Assembly (NCBI GenBank): GCA_029861845.1
Contig: JAOTYM010000034.1
Location: 1 to 39,166 of the forward strand
Length of the DNA stretch: 39,166 nt
Direction: 5' to 3'
Origin: Gammaproteobacteria bacterium
GTDB lineage: Bacteria; Pseudomonadota; Gammaproteobacteria; Acidiferrobacterales; SPGG2
Every line of letters begins with the position of its first letter. The stretch's first letter is position 1. Positions 35,661-39,166 of this stretch are shown piece by piece. The notes under the pieces were generated by a model that made no database searches, was not told where the DNA came from, and was given only the letters and a program-made list of their open reading frames with translations. The position numbers and the translations under genes are program-made.

Positions 35661-36527
35661 ATGCTTGATCTGGAATACGGCTTACTGCAACTGATGCGGC
35701 AGCACCGTGAGGGGTCCCATGCGACTCAGCGGGGTCGGCGTAAGATATTGTCACTGGCGGCGCGCCAACTCTACCGCACCTGTAACTTTCAACTCCCGAA
35801 TGTACGCTCGTTGAAGCCCAAGCATGTGGCAGCCCTGGTGACGCATTGGAAAAACACGGTATCCACTGCCACCCTAAAGAACCGCATCGCGGCCTTACGT
35901 TGGTGGGCCAACAAGGTCGGCAAACGAAACATCGTTCCCACCACTAACGCCCAGTTGGGGGTGGGCAAACGCGCTTATCGGTTCAATGTCTCCAAGGCCA
36001 TCAACCACCCCGAAGCAGCCATCCAACGCGTCAAAGACCCACATGTGGCGATGGGACTGAGACTGCAACAGGCGTTTGGGCTACGACGCGCCGAGGCGAT
36101 GAAGCTTTGCCCCACCCAGGCCGATCGCGGCCACTACCTGGAACTTAAAAGCGCGTGGTGCAAGGGTGGGCGCCCGCGGGTCGTTCCCATTCGTAATGCA
36201 CAGCAACGCCACATACTAAACCAAGCCAAAGCGTTAGCCCGCGGTGGATCGTTGATACCTTCGCACAAATCCTATCGCGAACAGGTACACACCTGGGAGT
36301 ATCAAACTCAAAGAGCAGGCCTCTCCCAGACCCATGGGCTGCGCCATGCCTATGCGCAACGACGCTACTTCGAGCTCACCAGTTTCAAGGCACCGGCGGC
36401 GGGTGGACCAAGACGGTTCGCACTGACTGGCGACCAACAAGAGCTTGATACTGCCGCACGCATGCAAATAGCGGAGGAGCTCGGACACAGCCGAATCGAC
36501 ATTACCCACCACTACCTGGGACGCTAG
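35661..36527 (+). CDS. Tyrosine recombinase, integrase-domain (Integrase_1-like) protein
   Basis: 288 aa. N-terminal SAM-like binding domain (about 1-110, with RSLKPKHVAALVTHW and NRIAALRWWANKVGKRNIV) and a catalytic domain with the Arg of FGLRRAEAMKL, the box HGLRHAYAQRR, GHSRIDITHHYLGR with the nucleophile Tyr near the very end. This resembles the plasmid/ICE-borne integrase-domain proteins of gammaproteobacteria, not the tRNA-targeting integrase that follows. GGGGGTAGGA precedes ATG 35661. Its substrate site is unknown; the hairpin-rich DNA just upstream is an obvious candidate for its target or its regulatory leader. Confidence 0.85.
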   Translation: MLDLEYGLLQLMRQHREGSHATQRGRRKILSLAARQLYRTCNFQLPNVRSLKPKHVAALVTHWKNTVSTATLKNRIAALRWWANKVGKRNIVPTTNAQLGVGKRAYRFNVSKAINHPEAAIQRVKDPHVAMGLRLQQAFGLRRAEAMKLCPTQADRGHYLELKSAWCKGGRPRVVPIRNAQQRHILNQAKALARGGSLIPSHKSYREQVHTWEYQTQRAGLSQTHGLRHAYAQRRYFELTSFKAPAAGGPRRFALTGDQQELDTAARMQIAEELGHSRIDITHHYLGR

Positions 36528-36598
36528 GCACACGATGGGATCGAGTGCGGCCAAGACTAGGAAGACGTAAGAAAAGTTTTAACCTAGTTAGGAGAGCT

Positions 36599-36907
36599 AT
36601 GAATGAAATACTTACACTTCGTGAAGCCGCGACGTTACTGCGGCTCCATCCTGAGACCGTAAGAACACGAGCTAAGTTGGGAAAGATCAAAGGCGTACAA
36701 GTTGGCAGGCGTTGGAGATTTCTACGTGCTGACTTGATTGCCTGGTTACGAACACGCTACCCTACTGGCGCTAGAACTGCGGCGGGAGTGGCATCAAACA
36801 GAAGGAGGCACTTATGTCCATCTTCCGCAGAGGTAAGAAAGGGACCTGGTATATCAGGTTCACGGCACCGAGTGGAGAGCGAATATATGAAACTACTCGG
36901 ACTGTAG
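36599..36907 (+). CDS. Excisionase-like helix-turn-helix protein
   Basis: 102 aa from ATG 36599, with TTAGGAGAG just upstream. Residues 1-55 (LTLREAATLLRLHPETVRTR, KIKGVQVGRRWRFLRADLIAWL) are a MerR-type winged helix as in excisionase/AlpA-like DNA-binding proteins. The tail (about 60-102) is basic and overlaps the integrase start by 94 bases in another frame, so the domain proper is short. Placed directly before the integrase, it is the likely directionality factor for island excision. Confidence 0.82.
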   Translation: MNEILTLREAATLLRLHPETVRTRAKLGKIKGVQVGRRWRFLRADLIAWLRTRYPTGARTAAGVASNRRRHLCPSSAEVRKGPGISGSRHRVESEYMKLLGL

Positions 36908-37839
36908 ACAAGTTAGCAGCACAGGAGTACCACGACAAACGGAAAGCAGAGCTTTGGAGAGAGCAGAAGTTAGGAGAAGCACCAGTACAGTCATGGAATG
37001 ACGCTGTTGTACGCTGGCTAAACGAAGGGAAGCACCTATCGAGCTATAACGAGCGAGTGAGGATGCTCAAGTGGTTGGACCCCTATCTACGGGGCCTGAT
37101 CCTACCCAAGATTACGAGGGACCTGGTAGATCGGATCATGGGAGTTAAGTTAGCCGAAGGAGTAAGCAACGCCACAGTGAACAGGCATGTGCAAGTAATA
37201 CGAGCGGTCTTGAGGAAAGCGGAACGAGAGTGGGGATGGCTGTCTAAGGCACCAGTACTCCGTATCCTCCCCGAACCGAAGGAGAGAGTGCGTTGGTTGA
37301 CCAAGGCAGAGGCCCACCGGCTACTGTCTGAGCTACCGGATCACTTGGCCGACATGGCACGCTTCAGCCTAGCGACAGGGCTTCGTGAGTCCAACGTGAC
37401 TGGTCTCAGGTGGAACCAAGTGGATATGGATAGGCGCTGTGCATGGGTTCACGCCAATGAGGCAAAGAGTGGTAAGGCGATTGCAGTGCCATTGAATGCA
37501 GAAGCGTTGGAAGTTCTACGTTACCAACAGGGCAAGCATCCGAATCGTGTGTTCACCTACTGTGGTAAGCCGATCAACAAGGCCGGAGGTAAGGCTTGGA
37601 CGAAGGCTCTCAAGCGAGCCGGGATTCAGGACTTCCGTTGGCACGACCTGAGGCATACGTTCGCCTCGTGGCATGTGCAAGCAGGTACACCGCTACCCGT
37701 GATACAGGAGCTTGGTGGTTGGAGTAGCCCAGCGATGGTGCAAAGGTACGCACACCTTAGCTCCGAGTACGTAGCACAACACGCTAACAGCGTTGCCCTT
37801 GGTGCAGATAAGGTGCAACTCGAAAGTAGAGTAACATAA
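36814..37839 (+). CDS. Tyrosine-type site-specific integrase of the island
   Basis: 341 aa. ATG 36814 has AAGGAGG 5 bases upstream. N-terminal arm-type binding region (IFRRGKKGTWYIRFTAPSGE), core-binding SAM-like domain (about 60-155), catalytic domain with Arg in TGLRESNVTGLRW, Lys in EAKSGKAIAVPL, the HDLRHTFASW box, GGWSS and the nucleophile Tyr in VQRYAHLS. It ends 33 bases before the intact tRNA-Pro, and a repeat of that tRNA's 5' half marks the other island end, so this enzyme most likely integrates into tRNA-Pro(UGG). Confidence 0.95.
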   Translation: MSIFRRGKKGTWYIRFTAPSGERIYETTRTVDKLAAQEYHDKRKAELWREQKLGEAPVQSWNDAVVRWLNEGKHLSSYNERVRMLKWLDPYLRGLILPKITRDLVDRIMGVKLAEGVSNATVNRHVQVIRAVLRKAEREWGWLSKAPVLRILPEPKERVRWLTKAEAHRLLSELPDHLADMARFSLATGLRESNVTGLRWNQVDMDRRCAWVHANEAKSGKAIAVPLNAEALEVLRYQQGKHPNRVFTYCGKPINKAGGKAWTKALKRAGIQDFRWHDLRHTFASWHVQAGTPLPVIQELGGWSSPAMVQRYAHLSSEYVAQHANSVALGADKVQLESRVT

Positions 37840-37872
37840 CGAGGTAGCTTTAAGACTGGTATAGTAGTGTTT

Positions 37873-37949
37873 CGGGGTATGGCGCAGCCTGGTAGCGCAC
37901 CTGCTTTGGGAGCAGGGAGTCGGGGGTTCAAATCCCTCTACCCCGACCA
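37873..37949 (+). tRNA. tRNA-Pro (anticodon TGG), right attachment site
   Basis: A full cloverleaf: acceptor CGGGGTA with TACCCCG, D arm, anticodon stem CCTGC/GCAGG with loop TTTGGGA giving anticodon TGG, T arm GGGGGTTCAAATCCCTC, discriminator A and encoded CCA. Its first 43 bases equal the truncated copy at 29633. Since the island lies upstream, its 5' half and promoter now come from the element; TATAGT at 37860-37865 may act as -10. Confidence 0.97.
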
Positions 37950-37953
37950 TCTA

Positions 37954-38287
37954 GCGCCCGTAGCTCAATTGGATAGAGCAACGGCCTTTTGCTGTTGCGG
38001 TGAGACCGCGACGATAGGAGCCTTTTGGGGGAAAGCGGAACCCTTAGAGTGGAGGACACTGTATCGGTAGACCCTTAACGCGTGACGGCGATGGCAATAC
38101 CGAGGAAACCGATGGACCATGCTTGAGTATCGATCTGTTGGGATCCGTAGAGACTATACGTGTCCCGCCTGCGATGGCGAAGATATAGTCCAGACCACGA
38201 ACTCCTGCGCATCGTTCGGGGGGCGGTGAAAACCGTGGTGGTACGCTAAGCCGTAGGTTACAGGTTCGATTCCTGTCGGGCGCGCCA
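37954..38287 (+). tRNA. tRNA-Arg (anticodon TCT) interrupted by a group I intron
   Basis: Exon 1 is 37954-37988 and exon 2 is 38246-38287. Joined they form a cloverleaf close to E. coli argU: acceptor GCGCCCG/CGGGCGC, D arm GCTCAATTGGATAGAGC, anticodon stem ACGGC/GCCGT with loop CTTCTAA (anticodon TCT), T arm ACAGGTTCGATTCCTGT, discriminator G and CCA. The intron splits the anticodon between its first and second bases (T34/C35). The next-base alternative would give GCT (serine), which does not fit the rest of the tRNA. Confidence 0.9.
37989..38245 (+). ncRNA. Self-splicing group I intron, about 257 nt, no ORF
   Basis: The core helices occur in the canonical order: P3 GGACAC (38054-38059), P7 GACTATA (38152-38158), P3' GTGTCC (38160-38165), P8 CGCC/GGCG (38166-38169 and 38176-38179), P7' TATAGTC (38184-38190). 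P2 is GCGGT-GAG-ACCGC (37997-38009), and a P9-like CCACG/CGTGG pair lies near the 3' end. The 5' exon ends in T and the intron ends in G, as required. Similar size to the Azoarcus and cyanobacterial tRNA introns; it carries no homing endonuclease. Confidence 0.88.
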
Positions 38288-38348
38288 GATATGTGGAGTC
38301 ATGAACGCGGTGGCGAGTATAATGCGCCTCCCTTGTGTTATTGATTAT

Positions 38349-38426
38349 GGTGAGCGTAGCTCAGTTGGTTAGAGTCCCGGATTGTGATTCCGGTTGTCGT
38401 GGGTTCGAATCCCATCGCTCACCCCA
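38349..38426 (+). tRNA. tRNA-His (anticodon GTG)
   Basis: Acceptor GTGAGCG/CGCTCAC with the extra G-1 (38349) facing C73, anticodon loop ATTGTGATT giving GTG, T arm GTGGGTTCGAATCCCAT, encoded CCA. G-1 is the histidine identity element. Confidence 0.97.
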
Positions 38427-38432
38427 GCATAT

Positions 38433-38508
<76 letters not shown>

Positions 38509-38527
38509 TATAAAACAAAGACTTATT

Positions 38528-38553
38528 AGGCGGCTATGGGCCGCCTTTTCTTT
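38528..38553 (+). terminator. Rho-independent terminator of the tRNA cluster
   Basis: AGGCGGC (38528-38534) pairs with GCCGCCT (38540-38546), a 7-bp stem with a 5-base loop, followed by TTTTCTTT. It lies 19 bases after tRNA-Lys. Confidence 0.9.
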
Positions 38554-38674
38554 CTGGGTAGCGTGGTGGGTAGCAATTCGCGAAATTCCCGTCAGAGTTG
38601 CTCTGAGGGTTTACCGCGCGCTGTATAGTGGGTGCCACAACGGGCATTCGGCCATCCGTGCCGGAGGCCAGGTG

Positions 38675-38917
38675 ATGAACGTGGAAGAGGAAAAGCCCAA
38701 GAACCACGTGAGAGGAAAGCAAGGCGCTCGGCCGCAGGACGCGCTTGTGGTACGCATGCGCGAGCTAGAAGGCGAGGGTATGGAAGAGGGGCAGGCATTT
38801 CACACTGCCATGTTAGAACATCGGATTAACCGATTCACTGGTGACCACCTTGAAATATTCATATACGGAGATTTTGACCCACCCAATGCAGCGTTGGAAT
38901 TTTGGCGACTTCGCTGA
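38675..38917 (+). CDS. Small hypothetical protein, 80 aa
   Basis: ATG 38675 lies 7 bases after GGAGG (38663-38667), a good ribosome binding site. The protein has a charged N-terminus (NVEEEKPKNHVRGKQGARP), a helical middle (QDALVVRMRELEGEGMEEGQAFH) and a more ordered C-terminal part (HRINRFTGDHLEIFIYGDFD). No membrane helix or known domain. It may be a small DNA- or protein-binding factor, but nothing in the sequence tells its role. Confidence 0.55.
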   Translation: MNVEEEKPKNHVRGKQGARPQDALVVRMRELEGEGMEEGQAFHTAMLEHRINRFTGDHLEIFIYGDFDPPNAALEFWRLR

Positions 38918-39166
38918 GAGCGTTTTAGAAACTGTTTCATGAATTTTTGCTCCTTCTGCCTGAGAGTAGAGTGTTTGACGCCCATTGATGTCACACCAAG
39001 TGCTCTGCCAAGGGGCGGCCTTTTGTGCTCACAAACAATCGATATTTCTAAGAGACGGAGGGCAAGACCCCTCATAAGCGAAAGGACAGCACTAAGCAGG
39101 TGAATTAGCGGTTCGGGGTGGGCTGAACAGGGGGCTTAATAGCTTGGGCAAGCCGACTGGGCGTCC
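38918..39166. other. Right end of window, no gene seen
   Basis: About 250 bases with no credible ORF, hairpin terminator or RNA gene. A 91-codon frame on the minus strand (39075-38800) overlaps the 80-aa gene and has no ribosome binding site. Confidence 0.4.

Larger units (their letters stand above)
29633..37915. mobile_element. Integrated genomic island in tRNA-Pro(UGG), about 8.2 kb
   Basis: Bounded by a perfect 43-bp direct repeat (29633-29675 and 37873-37915) identical to the first 43 bases of tRNA-Pro(UGG). The right copy is part of a complete tRNA and lies 33 bases after a tyrosine integrase gene; the left copy is cut off in the anticodon stem. Contents: DUF4336 protein, a three-gene ATPase/TOPRIM/HEPN-like operon, a 1-kb hairpin-rich segment, a second tyrosine recombinase, an excisionase-like gene and the integrase. 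No conjugation, replication or phage structural genes, so it is a small non-self-transmissible element or a degraded one. Confidence 0.85.

Noticed and set aside
29676-37872. CRISPR array or IS element inside the island
   Set aside because: No evenly spaced repeats, no transposase and no terminal inverted repeats were seen; mobility genes are tyrosine recombinases only.
38599-38627. Promoter TTGCTC ... TATAGT before the 80-aa gene
   Set aside because: The spacing of 20 bases is outside the usual range and the -35 is weak, so it was not listed as a feature.

Overview
The window is a bacterial chromosome segment, almost certainly from a gammaproteobacterium. Supporting signs are the leuC-leuD-leuB-asd-fimV order, a ClpB gene with a sigma32-type promoter, a FimV polar hub protein, and a Pro/Arg/His/Lys tRNA cluster whose tRNA-Arg(UCU) closely resembles E. 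coli argU. By eye GC is in the mid 50s for the housekeeping part and lower in the accessory genes near 31-34.6 kb. The species cannot be named from the sequence.

Layout. 1-6.2 kb: the tail of an MFS transporter, clpB and a DegP/HtrA protease (+), then convergent genes for an alpha/beta hydrolase and a TlpA-like thioredoxin (-). 6.3-9.5 kb: a Slam/DUF560-like outer-membrane protein with N-terminal TPRs, followed by a secreted FecR-domain protein whose C-terminus looks like a TbpB-type barrel; together they look like a transporter-cargo pair. 9.5-12 kb: a decayed gene, a GIY-YIG protein and three small proteins rich in DRR/ERR motifs. 12-16.9 kb (-): GumN/TraB-family protein, zinc metallopeptidase-like protein, ATP-grasp ligase, radical SAM enzyme and PEBP, probably one transcription unit. 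16.9-19.9 kb: a broken MipA/OmpV gene, aroC, a small unknown gene and a LysR regulator. 19.96-27.4 kb: leuCDB, asd and fimV. 27.4-29.5 kb (-): rhomboid protease, thyA and folA.

29.6-37.9 kb is an integrated island. Its ends are a 43-bp direct repeat of the 5' half of tRNA-Pro(UGG): a truncated copy on the left and the complete tRNA on the right, next to the island's tyrosine integrase and excisionase-like gene. Inside are a DUF4336 protein, a three-gene minus-strand operon (RloA-like ATPase, RloB-like TOPRIM protein, and an unknown protein with a HEPN-like histidine motif) that looks like an anti-phage system, about 1 kb of hairpin-rich DNA with no long ORF before its last ~250 bp, and a second tyrosine recombinase. 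The hairpin-rich segment ends in two mutually exclusive hairpins that would cover or expose the ribosome binding site of a four-codon ORF.

After the island come tRNA-Pro, a tRNA-Arg(UCU) interrupted in its anticodon by a group I intron of about 257 nt, tRNA-His and tRNA-Lys, a terminator, and a small unknown gene. Best candidates for undescribed biology: the RloA/RloB/HEPN-like operon, the structured RNA-like leader with its SD switch, the FecR-TbpB-like cargo beside a Slam homologue, the intron-containing tRNA-Arg, and the GumN/metallopeptidase/ATP-grasp/radical SAM cluster.
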